Shown piece by piece: positions 35,073 through 43,458 of a stretch of DNA of 64,000 nucleotides. This DNA comes from JADLHS01 sp964561105. GTDB taxonomy: Bacteria; Verrucomicrobiota; Verrucomicrobiia; Limisphaerales; JADLHS01. Position 1 is the first letter of the stretch. Each line of letters opens with the position of its first letter. Below the pieces are notes generated by a model. It saw only the letters and a program-made list of their open reading frames with translations, was not told the DNA's origin and ran no database searches. The stretch is taken from assembly GCA_964561105.1 (NCBI GenBank), contig CAZLOH010000017.1, positions 1 to 64,000 on the forward strand. The letters run 5' to 3'. A program made the translations under genes and the position numbers.

Positions 35073-36152
35073 CTAACTCAGAAAGCCGAACAACCTCGCG
35101 GTCTCCACCAGCGCGTAGGCCACCAGGCCGCTGGCCGGAATGGTCAGCACCCACGCCCAGAGAATCCGCTTCACCACGCTCAGTTTGACTGCGTTGAATC
35201 GTTTGGCGCAACCGACTCCCATGATCGAAGTGGTAATGGCGTGCGTGGTGGACACCGGCATCCCGAAGTGTGCCGCCACGACGAGGACCGACGCGCCGGT
35301 TGCTTCCGCCGCAAAACCATGCACCGGTTGGAGCTTCACCATTTTGTGGCCGAGCGTCTTGATAATGCGCCAGCCGCCGGCCGCCGTGCCGGCCGCCATG
35401 GTCAAAGCGCACAACACTTTTATCCAAACCGCGATGCCATCGGCGGGTGACAACTTCAAAAAATCGAGCCAGGCGGGCAGATGATCGAAGTCGCCCGCGC
35501 TGGTGGCGGCAACCAACGCCAGGGCGATGATGCCCATGGTCTTTTGGGCGTCGTTCGTGCCGTGGCTGAAGCCCATGTAGGCCGCGCTGAAAAGCTGGAG
35601 TTTGCCGAACACGCGGTTGACCGTCACCGGCCGCCAGTTGCGCAACAGATAGTAAAGCAATCCCATGATGAGGAAACCGCCGATGAAGCCGGCGATCGGC
35701 GAGGTGATCATGGGGACAATCACTTTCCACAGGACTCCTTTTCCATGCCACCAGTGATCTTGGCCGGGCACGGACCAGATGATCACGGACCAGGAGTTTT
35801 TCGCCGCCGCAACGCATGCCCCGCACAGCCCGCCCACCAGGGCGTGCGACGAACTGGAGGGAAGACCGAACCACCAGGTCAGAAGACTCCAGAGCACGGA
35901 CGCAATCAGCGCACAGCAGACCACCGGCATCGTGGCCACGTTGGCATCCACCAACCCGGAAGCAATGGTGGTGGCGACGGCGCTGCCGAAAAATGCCCCG
36001 ATCAGATTGGTCGCCGCCGCCAGGAGCACCGCCTGCCGGGGCGACAGCACTTTGGTCGAGACTACGGTGGCGATGGAGTTCGCCGTGTCGTGAAAGCCGT
36101 TGATGTAGGTGAACACCAGCGCCACCAGGATGACGGTCAGGATGAGAGTCAT
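35073..36152 (-). CDS. pit: Low-affinity inorganic phosphate transporter, PiT family
   Basis: 359-aa inner-membrane symporter for (metal-)phosphate. It has both PD001131-type signatures: YINGFHDTANSIATVVSTKV near the N-terminus and GFSHGTNDAQKTMGIIALAL in the second half, in inverted-repeat halves. About ten hydrophobic segments are visible. The C-terminal half has GMPVSTTHAITTSIMGVG. It lies 10 nt downstream of the DUF47 gene, its usual partner, in one minus-strand operon. Confidence 0.95.
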   Translation of the reverse strand: MTLILTVILVALVFTYINGFHDTANSIATVVSTKVLSPRQAVLLAAATNLIGAFFGSAVATTIASGLVDANVATMPVVCCALIASVLWSLLTWWFGLPSSSSHALVGGLCGACVAAAKNSWSVIIWSVPGQDHWWHGKGVLWKVIVPMITSPIAGFIGGFLIMGLLYYLLRNWRPVTVNRVFGKLQLFSAAYMGFSHGTNDAQKTMGIIALALVAATSAGDFDHLPAWLDFLKLSPADGIAVWIKVLCALTMAAGTAAGGWRIIKTLGHKMVKLQPVHGFAAEATGASVLVVAAHFGMPVSTTHAITTSIMGVGCAKRFNAVKLSVVKRILWAWVLTIPASGLVAYALVETARLFGFLS

Positions 36153-36162
36153 CGCGGAGGGA

Positions 36163-36792
36163 TCAGGAGTTCTTCAGCACGATGTGCATCACCACGTTGC
36201 CAACGTCCCGGCAGCGATCCACCACTTTCTCGATGAGCTCGTAGAGATCGCGAATAACCATGACACGCAGCGCCTCGTGCTTGCCGCTGTAAAGGTCGCG
36301 GAGCAATTCGTTCATGAATTTGTCCGCCTCGCCTTCGACGTATTGCAATTTGTCGTTGATTTCCTTGATCTTCTCCAGGTCCTGCATGGCGTGAAGCTGC
36401 TTCATCATCGCCAGCACGGCGTCGGTGGCGGTGGCCATCATGTCGGCTTGCCGGGAAAGATCCACCCCGTCCAGGTGCTTGCCCGCCAACACCAGACGTT
36501 CGGCCAGCTTTTCGGCGCTCTTGGGGATTTTGTAGAGCCCGCGCGCCAGGTCCTCGATGTCTTCGCGCTCCAACCCGGTGATGAACGTCCTGACCAGTTG
36601 TTCGCTGATCTGCTCGGAAATTCGTTTCTCCTTGCGGCGCGCCAGCACCAGATCATCGAGGTTTTTGGTGGCCTGCGGCGACTTCATCATCTCGATAACC
36701 AGCCGGACACTTTCGTGCGATTCCTGCGCAGCGGCAATGAGGAGATCGTTAAATTTGTCGCCCTTGCCGAAGAGTTGCTGAAGTGAAAACAT
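36163..36792 (-). CDS. DUF47/PhoU-like phosphate transport accessory protein
   Basis: 209 aa, all-helical, PhoU-like fold. MFSLQQLFGKGDKFNDLL is the usual beginning of this family, so ATG 36792 is taken; ATG 36831 would add 13 residues. Heptad-rich helices such as DLARGLYKIPKSAEKLAERL and NDKLQYVEGEADKFMNELLR are characteristic. It is encoded just upstream of pit and probably regulates phosphate uptake. Confidence 0.92.
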   Translation of the reverse strand: MFSLQQLFGKGDKFNDLLIAAAQESHESVRLVIEMMKSPQATKNLDDLVLARRKEKRISEQISEQLVRTFITGLEREDIEDLARGLYKIPKSAEKLAERLVLAGKHLDGVDLSRQADMMATATDAVLAMMKQLHAMQDLEKIKEINDKLQYVEGEADKFMNELLRDLYSGKHEALRVMVIRDLYELIEKVVDRCRDVGNVVMHIVLKNS

Positions 36793-36875
36793 GCCGCGCA
36801 CAGTAGGCGCAAAATGCGTCCTAAAGTCCATCAAATTTCCGTTTGTCGGAACGGGCCGTGGCGCGGCGGGCCGGG

Positions 36876-38144
36876 TCACCGAGTCAGCGGTTCACCAACT
36901 GGCAGAGGCTCGGGCAACGGCACGAATTCGCGGATTCTGTTCCACAGCGGCGTGAAATCCTTGTTCACGTCCCCGGAAAGACAATCAGTGATTTCGCCCA
37001 CGGCCTCGGGATACTTATCAATGATCTTCTTGAACGAAAATTCTGGATTGTAAAACGCAAAGATGAGCTTGCGCATGTTTTCGATTCCTTCGCGCAGAAA
37101 ACGCGCGTAATCCGTAAATCGTTCCGGTGAAAAATCCTCTGCGACGATGGCTTGATGAACGGCGTCACCCGCCAGGACTCCACTCTTAAGTGCCAGCATC
37201 ACGCCACTGCTGAACACCGGATCCAGAAACGCGAAGGCGTCACCCACGAGCAACAAGCCGTGGCTGCCGCAATGGCGCGCATGGTGGGTGTACTCGCTGA
37301 TGAGAAAGTAAGGACCGACTTGCTGACCCACGGACAGGTGATCCTTGATCCAGGCGTTCTGTTCAGTTTCGCGTTTGAAAATATGCTCCGGTTCGCGCAC
37401 GCCATCGCGCGTCAGATACTTCCCCTCGGCCACCACGCCCACACTCACCATGTCGTTGTGCTGTGGGATATGCCAGAACCAGCCCTTTTCCGGCACGTAC
37501 GCCACCGTGGTCGCTCCTTCATCCAGCCCCGGCTCGCGTTTCGAGCCTTTGTAATAAGTCCACACCGCAATTTTGTTCAACCCCGGGTCGCCTTGCCGCC
37601 AGCCATTACGGACCGCGCTGAACGCCTCCTTGCCCGTGCAATCCAGGGTGATGGGCGCGCGGAACCCGACCACGTCGCCCGACTGCTTCTGTGCGCGAAC
37701 ACCAACCACCCGGTCATTTTCGCGCAGCAACTCCTTGACGGTGATTTCTTCCAGGACACGCGCGCCTTTCTCCCGCGCGTTGTCCAGCAGCATCTGGTCA
37801 AATTCGGAACGGAGCACCTGCCAGGTTTGGGCAATGGTGTCGCGATCATAGCGGGAGAAAAAGTAGAAAGGCTCGCTGGCCTTGCCGTTCCGGGAAATGA
37901 ACACCCCGCTGTACTTCTTCATGAAGGCGGACGACTTCATCTTCGGGATCATGCCGAGCCGATGCAGCGGTTGGTAGGTGAAGGGGATCAACGATTCGCC
38001 AATGTGGTACCGGGGAAATTTCTCACGCTCCAGGACGATGACTCGATGGCCGTATTCGGCAAGGATGGTGGCAACCGCTGAGCCTGCCGGGCCGCCGCCG
38101 ATGACGATGGCGTCGAAATCGTTTTCGTTGGCTTTGACAGTCAT
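36876..38144 (-). CDS. Flavin-dependent halogenase-like oxidoreductase
   Basis: 422-aa FAD-dependent monooxygenase-type protein. FAD-binding DAIVIGGGPAGS at residues 11-22, then RYHIGESLIPF, a segment diagnostic of the halogenase-like group. GWFWHIP (near residue 217) fits the W-x-W-x-I-P motif that distinguishes flavin halogenases from monooxygenases. LLVGDAFAFLDPVFSSGVML completes the FAD site. Start 38144 (MTVKANENDFD) is preferred over 38186. Whether the catalytic lysine is present cannot be settled by eye. No biosynthetic cluster surrounds it, so it may be a halogenase or a geranylgeranyl-reductase-like enzyme. Confidence 0.8.
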   Translation of the reverse strand: MTVKANENDFDAIVIGGGPAGSAVATILAEYGHRVIVLEREKFPRYHIGESLIPFTYQPLHRLGMIPKMKSSAFMKKYSGVFISRNGKASEPFYFFSRYDRDTIAQTWQVLRSEFDQMLLDNAREKGARVLEEITVKELLRENDRVVGVRAQKQSGDVVGFRAPITLDCTGKEAFSAVRNGWRQGDPGLNKIAVWTYYKGSKREPGLDEGATTVAYVPEKGWFWHIPQHNDMVSVGVVAEGKYLTRDGVREPEHIFKRETEQNAWIKDHLSVGQQVGPYFLISEYTHHARHCGSHGLLLVGDAFAFLDPVFSSGVMLALKSGVLAGDAVHQAIVAEDFSPERFTDYARFLREGIENMRKLIFAFYNPEFSFKKIIDKYPEAVGEITDCLSGDVNKDFTPLWNRIREFVPLPEPLPVGEPLTR

Positions 38145-38213
38145 GATGGTCGGATACGGTTTTCTACGATGGTTAATGCAACCCAAAGTGGACGTAAGTG
38201 ACGGCGAATGGAT

Positions 38214-41200
38214 TCAACCGGAAAGCCGGGCCAGCTTTCCACCGACCTCATCCAGCCAATCGCCGCCGGGCAAGGCATAGGGCCGGAAGGTTTCGGTCCA
38301 GCCTTGCTGGCCATTGAACAAAATGGCGCGATGCAGGCCGAGGTCGTTGGCGGCGGGAGATTCAATCAAACTGGCCGAATCATTCGCGCTCATCTGGAAC
38401 ACCACGCGCATTTCAAATTCGCTGAGCGCCTTGCGGCTCAGAAAGCGCATCACGTTGTTATAGGTGTCGCAGGTGGCGATGACGTGGAAGCCCAGGCTGG
38501 CGCCCTCGCAAATCAACTTGTTGAGTTGGAGGCCGGGATTCGCGCCGGCGTCGGGATCAAGGGAAAAACTCATCTCCTCGTCGAACCGCAGCTTCTTGTT
38601 GCGCTGCAAACCGTGGATGAACAGGAAGGTCTCCGGGCCGGCAGGAGTCGCTCCGTCGGCGCGTTGCTGTTGCTCGGTTGCCAGGGCAGCCATGACCGCT
38701 TCGATTTCGCCAGCTTGGACCAGTTTGACGCCATGCGGAATCAAGCGCGCGACCTGGGAGAGAAATCTCGATTCTGCCGAATCCGGGGCGCTGCAATCGA
38801 AGATCAAGAATTGCGCACCCGCCTTCGGAAGTTGAGTGGCCAGGGAGATGAGTGCGATACCCACCATGCCAAGGGCGGTTTCTTCGCGCTGGCCAACGAC
38901 CAGCAGGTGGTTGCCACTTTGGCGGCGGAAGATGACTTCGGTGGGGCCTTTGATGGAGTTAGGCGCGCCAAGCCAGGCGCGCGGGGCATGGGTTTGCGCA
39001 AGTGAGTCAGCTTCGAGCAACGAACGCAGCACGGGATTGTCGCGAATGTTCGCCGGTGCGTTGCCTTCAAAAATAATCGGCTCGCGCGCGGCCGTAGTCG
39101 CCGGCGTGAGGAGGCGGTTACGAGCGCTTACTTTGTCGAGCCATTCGTCGCGCACCTGGTCCGGCAACCACACGACCTGAAACGGGCTGTTGCCCTGGAT
39201 GGTCCCGCCGTCGTCGTTGTAAATCGCCTCGCCCGGTCGCGATAGCAGACGCGGGGCGGGATTGTCCTCGTTCATGATGAGGTAGGCATCGGCCTCGTTG
39301 CATTGCAGCGCGATGCGGACGACCATCTGGCCGATGGTGGCGCGCGCCAATGTGTAAGCGCCGCCGAGCGTTTGCGACCCGAGCAGCACGTGAATGCCGA
39401 ACGCGCGGCCCTGGCGCACGATGCGATCCAGTAACAGGGCAGCCCCCTGCGATACGCGGTCGTCCTCGACAAACAATTCCTGGAACTCGTCAATCAACAA
39501 CAACACCCGCGGCATCGCCGTGGCCGCGACGCCCTCGTCGCGAAATTCACCTTCGGCCGAAGGCGACGGGGGCGTCGCCGCCACGGCGGTCTTGTAGCCC
39601 GCAATATTCTGGGCGCCGAGCTTGCGGAACAAATCGCCGCGTCGCTTGAGTTCATCGTCCACGCGTTGCAATACGCTGAGGCCGAACTCACGGTCGCTCT
39701 CGATGGCGATGACGCGGGCGTGCGGCAGCTTGTGGGTGGCGTAGGTCTTGAACTCGACCCCCTTCTTGAAGTCCACGAGGTAGAATTCCACCTGCTCCGG
39801 GCTGCACCATAGCGAGAGGTTTGTGATGATGACGTGAAAGAGGGTGGATTTGCCGGAACCGGTTTTGCCGGCGACCAAACCGTGTTGGCGGGTGCCCTGA
39901 CCCAGCGCCAGATACTGAAGCTTCGTGGCTCCGGTGCGGCCAATGGGCACGCGCAGTTCGGTCGTTGTCTCGAGCGACCAGAGTTCCTGGTCCTCCGGTG
40001 CCACCTCGGCGAACGGCATTTCCACGCGATAAGAATCAGTGCTGTCTTTGCCGATCTGTTGGAGTAGCTGCGTGGCAAGTTCCGCATCGGGCGGAGCGTC
40101 CAGCCCGAGCGAAGTGCCCTCCCACCGGGCGGCCGCCAACGCAAAGCCGTCGCCGTGCGGCACGATGCCAATCGCGTTCTTGCGTAGCTCTTCCGGCACG
40201 AATTCCACCGGCGCGGTCTTGCGCTGGTCCCAATGCAGCAGCAGATGCACACCGCAACGCGGACCGCTGGCGGCAATGCTGTGCAATCGCTTCACCGCCA
40301 CCTCGCTGAAGTTCGTTGGAAAATCCGCGACGACGAGGAAATGATATTTCTCGGCGAGGCGGCCGGCCTGCTCGTTGTATTCCGCCAACGACTGGTATTC
40401 GTTGCGCAGATACATTTGCGTGACCTTCTCGATATGTTCGTTGAGGTCGGCAAGCCGCTGTTCAATCTGCGCTGTTTGCGTCCAGATGCGGCTGTTGATG
40501 AGGCGCTCCTCGAAATCGGCAAGGTGCATGATGCCGGCAAAGTTCTGACCCAGACCCACCGGATCAAAAATCGTGAACGCCAGCCGGCCGGGCGGCGCGC
40601 TGGTGAGCAGGCGCAAAATGAGATTGTTCAAGGCGCCGATGACGGCTTCCTGGCCGGACTGTTTCGTCTCGAACAGCACGGAGGCTTGTAGCGGCACGGA
40701 GAGGAGCAGGGGGACTTTGAGTTGCGCCGGGCCGGGCAATGCCAACGCGGTTGCTTTGAGCGCCACTTCACAGAATTTTTCCAGTGCGACGTCCAGCGAC
40801 GCAAATTTGGCGGCATGTGCGAATTGGTCGGGCGTGCGGAAGCCGCGCCATAGTTCCGCCCGCCACGGCGGGAACACCCGGTCGGCCTGCTCGGCCGTAC
40901 TTTGCAGTCTGGCCCAAGTGGGCAGCACCACGTCCTGCCATTGGGCGGCGATGGCTTGGCGGGTTCCGTCCCGCTCGGCGTTCAGGCGGGCGAGGTTTGC
41001 GGTGTGACCTGCTTCGAGCGCGTTGGCCGCGGCTTTGGCGCGGTCGTGCAGTTGGTTGACAAGTTCCTGATGCCGTTCGGTGGTTTGATTAAGCCAGAGC
41101 CGCTGACGTTCGTCGTTGGCGAGGCTGAGTTTGTGGGCCTGTTCAGTAAGGCGTTCGGTCCAGCCGGAGCGCAAAGTGCGCGCCTCGCCGCGCACCTGCT

Positions 41201-42167
41201 TCCAGTTGTCGTTGAGCAACTGGGTGGACGTCAGGTGGACGGAGAGAATGCGCTCGTTGTTGGCGTTGAAACTGGCGTCGGCTTTCTGCGCGCAAACCTC
41301 GGCCAGCCGGTGCGCGGTGTGCAGCGCAAGGGCGGCGGCCCTGGCGTGTGGAGTCACCAGCGCCTTGCTGACCAGGTAGAGGATGATCAGCCCAGCCAGG
41401 CTCGCACCCAGAATCAGCCACACGTTCGGCGGCACGGCCGACAGCGTGAACTGCCGCAGTTCCGGCACCAAAGCGAACGCGCCGAGTAGTAACAGCGGCA
41501 CGCATAACCAGAGCCGGAAGAAGCGGAAGAAGACCGGCAGCACCTGCTTGTTGCAGTGAGTGAGTTCCTGGGCGGCCATGTCGCGCTGCCCGCGAAGCTG
41601 GTTGAGCAATTGCTGTTCATCCGGCTTCGGGTCCGGACCGGCCACGGTCGGTGGATTTGTGATCAGCCGGACGAGCGAACGATAACCGCCCAGGGTCGCA
41701 CGGGCGCGGGTGGTGAGCCGGTCCAGCGCCGCGCGTTCATTGGCCAGTTCCTCCTGGAAGGTGGCGTGGTCGGTTTTGTTTTTTTGCGTCTCGGCTTCAC
41801 GCGTGCGCTCGGCTTCCAGCAGGCCGCGCTGGTTCTCGAAGGTGAACTTGCCTTCCTCGGCTTCGATCTCCGCCAGTCGCGCCTTGCGCGCGTTGTCCAA
41901 CGCCCGGGTAATCCGTGTCTGGCGCTGCGCGACGGAGGATTTGATCCGATCCTGCTGCGCGGTGAAGTCCAAGGTTGCGGTTTCCAATTCCGTGGCGGCG
42001 CGGGCGCGTTCGTTTGCCAGCCCCTGCTCGAACTGGGAGCGCAGCTTTTTGACACGAGTGGTGTAATCCCGCTCCGATTCGTCACTCCGCTGGACGGCGT
42101 CCCGGACGTTGTGCCGGAGGTGATCGAGTAACTCGAGTGTTTGGGAGACGCTCAGGAGTTCATTCAC
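38214..42167 (-). CDS. Membrane-anchored FtsK/SpoIIIE ATPase, EccC/EssC-like
   Basis: 1317 aa from GTG 42167, which overlaps the previous stop by 8 nt; an ATG at 42266 would give a 107-nt overlap. Layout: coiled coil (~1-190), two membrane helices (~212-270), more coiled coil (~270-440), a degenerate ATPase-like module (~456-640, no Walker A), an intact FtsK module with Walker A GKTGSGKST at 767-775 and Walker B RVLLLIDEFQELF (D893, E894), and a third module (~1060-1310) whose P-loop is replaced by VVGQREETALGM. Three tandem modules, one catalytic, recall EccC/EssC of type VII secretion. It closes an operon with two small WXG-like proteins. An alternative is a DNA translocase, but the fork-binding gamma domain of true FtsK is absent. 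Confidence 0.85.
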   Translation of the reverse strand: MNELLSVSQTLELLDHLRHNVRDAVQRSDESERDYTTRVKKLRSQFEQGLANERARAATELETATLDFTAQQDRIKSSVAQRQTRITRALDNARKARLAEIEAEEGKFTFENQRGLLEAERTREAETQKNKTDHATFQEELANERAALDRLTTRARATLGGYRSLVRLITNPPTVAGPDPKPDEQQLLNQLRGQRDMAAQELTHCNKQVLPVFFRFFRLWLCVPLLLLGAFALVPELRQFTLSAVPPNVWLILGASLAGLIILYLVSKALVTPHARAAALALHTAHRLAEVCAQKADASFNANNERILSVHLTSTQLLNDNWKQVRGEARTLRSGWTERLTEQAHKLSLANDERQRLWLNQTTERHQELVNQLHDRAKAAANALEAGHTANLARLNAERDGTRQAIAAQWQDVVLPTWARLQSTAEQADRVFPPWRAELWRGFRTPDQFAHAAKFASLDVALEKFCEVALKATALALPGPAQLKVPLLLSVPLQASVLFETKQSGQEAVIGALNNLILRLLTSAPPGRLAFTIFDPVGLGQNFAGIMHLADFEERLINSRIWTQTAQIEQRLADLNEHIEKVTQMYLRNEYQSLAEYNEQAGRLAEKYHFLVVADFPTNFSEVAVKRLHSIAASGPRCGVHLLLHWDQRKTAPVEFVPEELRKNAIGIVPHGDGFALAAARWEGTSLGLDAPPDAELATQLLQQIGKDSTDSYRVEMPFAEVAPEDQELWSLETTTELRVPIGRTGATKLQYLALGQGTRQHGLVAGKTGSGKSTLFHVIITNLSLWCSPEQVEFYLVDFKKGVEFKTYATHKLPHARVIAIESDREFGLSVLQRVDDELKRRGDLFRKLGAQNIAGYKTAVAATPPSPSAEGEFRDEGVAATAMPRVLLLIDEFQELFVEDDRVSQGAALLLDRIVRQGRAFGIHVLLGSQTLGGAYTLARATIGQMVVRIALQCNEADAYLIMNEDNPAPRLLSRPGEAIYNDDGGTIQGNSPFQVVWLPDQVRDEWLDKVSARNRLLTPATTAAREPIIFEGNAPANIRDNPVLRSLLEADSLAQTHAPRAWLGAPNSIKGPTEVIFRRQSGNHLLVVGQREETALGMVGIALISLATQLPKAGAQFLIFDCSAPDSAESRFLSQVARLIPHGVKLVQAGEIEAVMAALATEQQQRADGATPAGPETFLFIHGLQRNKKLRFDEEMSFSLDPDAGANPGLQLNKLICEGASLGFHVIATCDTYNNVMRFLSRKALSEFEMRVVFQMSANDSASLIESPAANDLGLHRAILFNGQQGWTETFRPYALPGGDWLDEVGGKLARLSG
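39516..39588. repeat. In-frame palindromic DNA insert within the FtsK-like gene
   Basis: Two 26-nt arms (39516-39541 and 39563-39588) are inverted repeats with 24 of 26 positions matching, around a 21-nt centre that includes the perfect palindrome CTTCGGCCGAAG (39551-39562). It encodes about 24 residues (~860-884) in a low-complexity Ala/Pro/Ser/Glu loop directly before Walker B. The reading frame is intact. Confidence 0.7.
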
Positions 42168-42366
42168 AGTCGCTGCGGATTTTGGCGAGGACTCGTTCAA
42201 GGGATTCAATGTGGTTGATCGTCTGATTGACGGCGGAAAATAGTTCCGCGAGGAAGCGTTGTTCAAACTCGCGGCTCTTGGTGTCGTTCCAATAGTGTTG
42301 GGTCTGTTCCCATTCGGCGCGCAGTTCGTTGGTCAGGCCGGCCAGCCGGTTTTGGCTTGCGCTCAT
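42160..42366 (-). CDS. Small WXG100-like helical protein, 68 aa
   Basis: 68-aa protein predicted as a helical hairpin with Trp26-Asn-Asp28 at the turn, followed by F34 and F38. The spacing W-x-D-x5-F-x3-F is identical to that in the 90-aa protein of the same operon (W43...F51...F55). No signal peptide, and no C-terminal YxxxD/E signal. It overlaps the coiled-coil gene upstream by 4 nt and the FtsK-like gene downstream by 8 nt. Likely a partner or substrate of the ATPase; this is inference. Confidence 0.7.
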   Translation of the reverse strand: MSASQNRLAGLTNELRAEWEQTQHYWNDTKSREFEQRFLAELFSAVNQTINHIESLERVLAKIRSDCE

Positions 42367-42914
42367 GCGGTTGACGCTCCGGGCCGGCCGGTGGCTGGGT
42401 CGGTGACCGGAGGTGCTGGTTTCGCCGAAGTCGTGCCGCCGGGTGAGAGTTCGGCGTAGGCGGTCAGGGTCTTGGTCATTTCATTCAACCAAGCGACGGC
42501 CAGGCCAAGATCGTGGCCGAGCAGATGCCGGAGTTTTTCGACCTGCCGCGCCGGCGCGACGACCCGTTGCTCGAACTGGCGCTGCCACTGTTTGACGAGT
42601 TTCAACTTGTCCTCAGCCGCGCGGATGGCCTGTCGAGCTTTCTGGACGGCCGACTGCTGCGCGAAGGAGGCGTCGCGCAGGCCGGAGAGTTGGGCGCTGA
42701 ACAATTCCTGTTGGGCCTGTTCGAGGTCGCGAGTGCAGCCGCGGATCTGGCTTTGCCAGAAGGTCGGCCGGTCGCTTTCCAACCAAACCCGGGCGCGGAC
42801 GACGTCATCACTGGTTTCATCGAGCACACGGGCGGCCTTGTCGCGATAGACGAGTAGCCGGGCGCGGAAGTTTTCGATGGCTTCCAGCGAAGTGACCTTG
42901 GCGCCTTCGGACAT
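42363..42914 (-). CDS. Coiled-coil protein of the FtsK/WXG operon
   Basis: 183 aa from ATG 42914 (MSEGAKVTSLEAIENFRARL); an ATG at 42968 adds 18 poorly conserved residues. Almost entirely helical with long heptads (residues ~10-150), including RPTFWQSQIRGCTRDLEQAQ near the middle and KARQAIRAAEDKLKLVKQWQ. The C-terminal ~25 residues are Pro/Gly/Ala-rich and disordered. No transmembrane segment. It sits between the two small WXG-like genes. A chaperone, adaptor or secreted substrate role would fit; no family with a known function is recognised. Confidence 0.75.
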   Translation of the reverse strand: MSEGAKVTSLEAIENFRARLLVYRDKAARVLDETSDDVVRARVWLESDRPTFWQSQIRGCTRDLEQAQQELFSAQLSGLRDASFAQQSAVQKARQAIRAAEDKLKLVKQWQRQFEQRVVAPARQVEKLRHLLGHDLGLAVAWLNEMTKTLTAYAELSPGGTTSAKPAPPVTDPATGRPGASTA

Positions 42915-43049
42915 GTCAGGGAGTTCCCAGTTTCCAGTGCCAAGCTCCGCGGAGGAAGCGGCCGGCACACGGATTTCGGCGATGGGTGCGGGGCGGCGCT
43001 TGAAATTTTGCGGCGCGGTAAAGGGAGGTTTTGCTCATGCGTGCGGAGT

Positions 43050-43322
43050 TCAATGTTGATCCAGGTATTCCTCGATGCGTTGCGCCTTGCGCAACAGGAA
43101 TGGGGTGTGCTGGTTGGAGCTTTCGATGAATTTCTTGAGCACTTTCATCGTGTCGCGGAATTCCTCCGCGAACTTGGTGTGTTCCTGGTCCTGCCAGGTG
43201 TCGCCCAGCGCGGCAAAGCGTGCCTGCAGCATGGAGACGCGGTTCTGGGTTTCCAGGTTGAACCGTTTAAGCTCCTCCGCAAAGCGCCGGACTTCGCCGG
43301 GATCCATGATGGCCTGTGGCAT
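43050..43322 (-). CDS. WXG100/ESAT-6-like protein, 90 aa
   Basis: 90 aa, typical length for the WXG100 family. Predicted helix (8-40), turn with W43-Q-D45, second helix (46-88) carrying F51 and F55. The canonical turn is W-x-G; here it is W-x-D. AGAGGAA (complement of 43327-43333) is a strong ribosome site and fixes ATG 43322. No signal peptide. It opens the minus-strand operon leading to the FtsK-like ATPase, as in ESX/ESS loci where the ATPase binds WXG100 substrates. The end EEYLDQH contains Tyr and Asp but not the exact YxxxD/E export signal. Confidence 0.75.
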   Translation of the reverse strand: MPQAIMDPGEVRRFAEELKRFNLETQNRVSMLQARFAALGDTWQDQEHTKFAEEFRDTMKVLKKFIESSNQHTPFLLRKAQRIEEYLDQH

Positions 43323-43458
43323 ATTGTTCCTCTCGGTTGTCGCGAAGGAAAACTAGCAGACTGCGCCGAGGGCTTCCAATCGAATTAAACCAAGCGTCGC
43401 TCAACTTTCGTCGCCCGGACAAAGCCGCCAAAAATTCGAGGCTGGAGGCCGGGCCCGC

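Noticed and set aside
38214..42167. Chromosome-segregation FtsK
   Set aside because: It lacks the four-helix N-terminal membrane domain order and the C-terminal gamma winged-helix domain, and sits with WXG-like genes rather than with cell-division genes.
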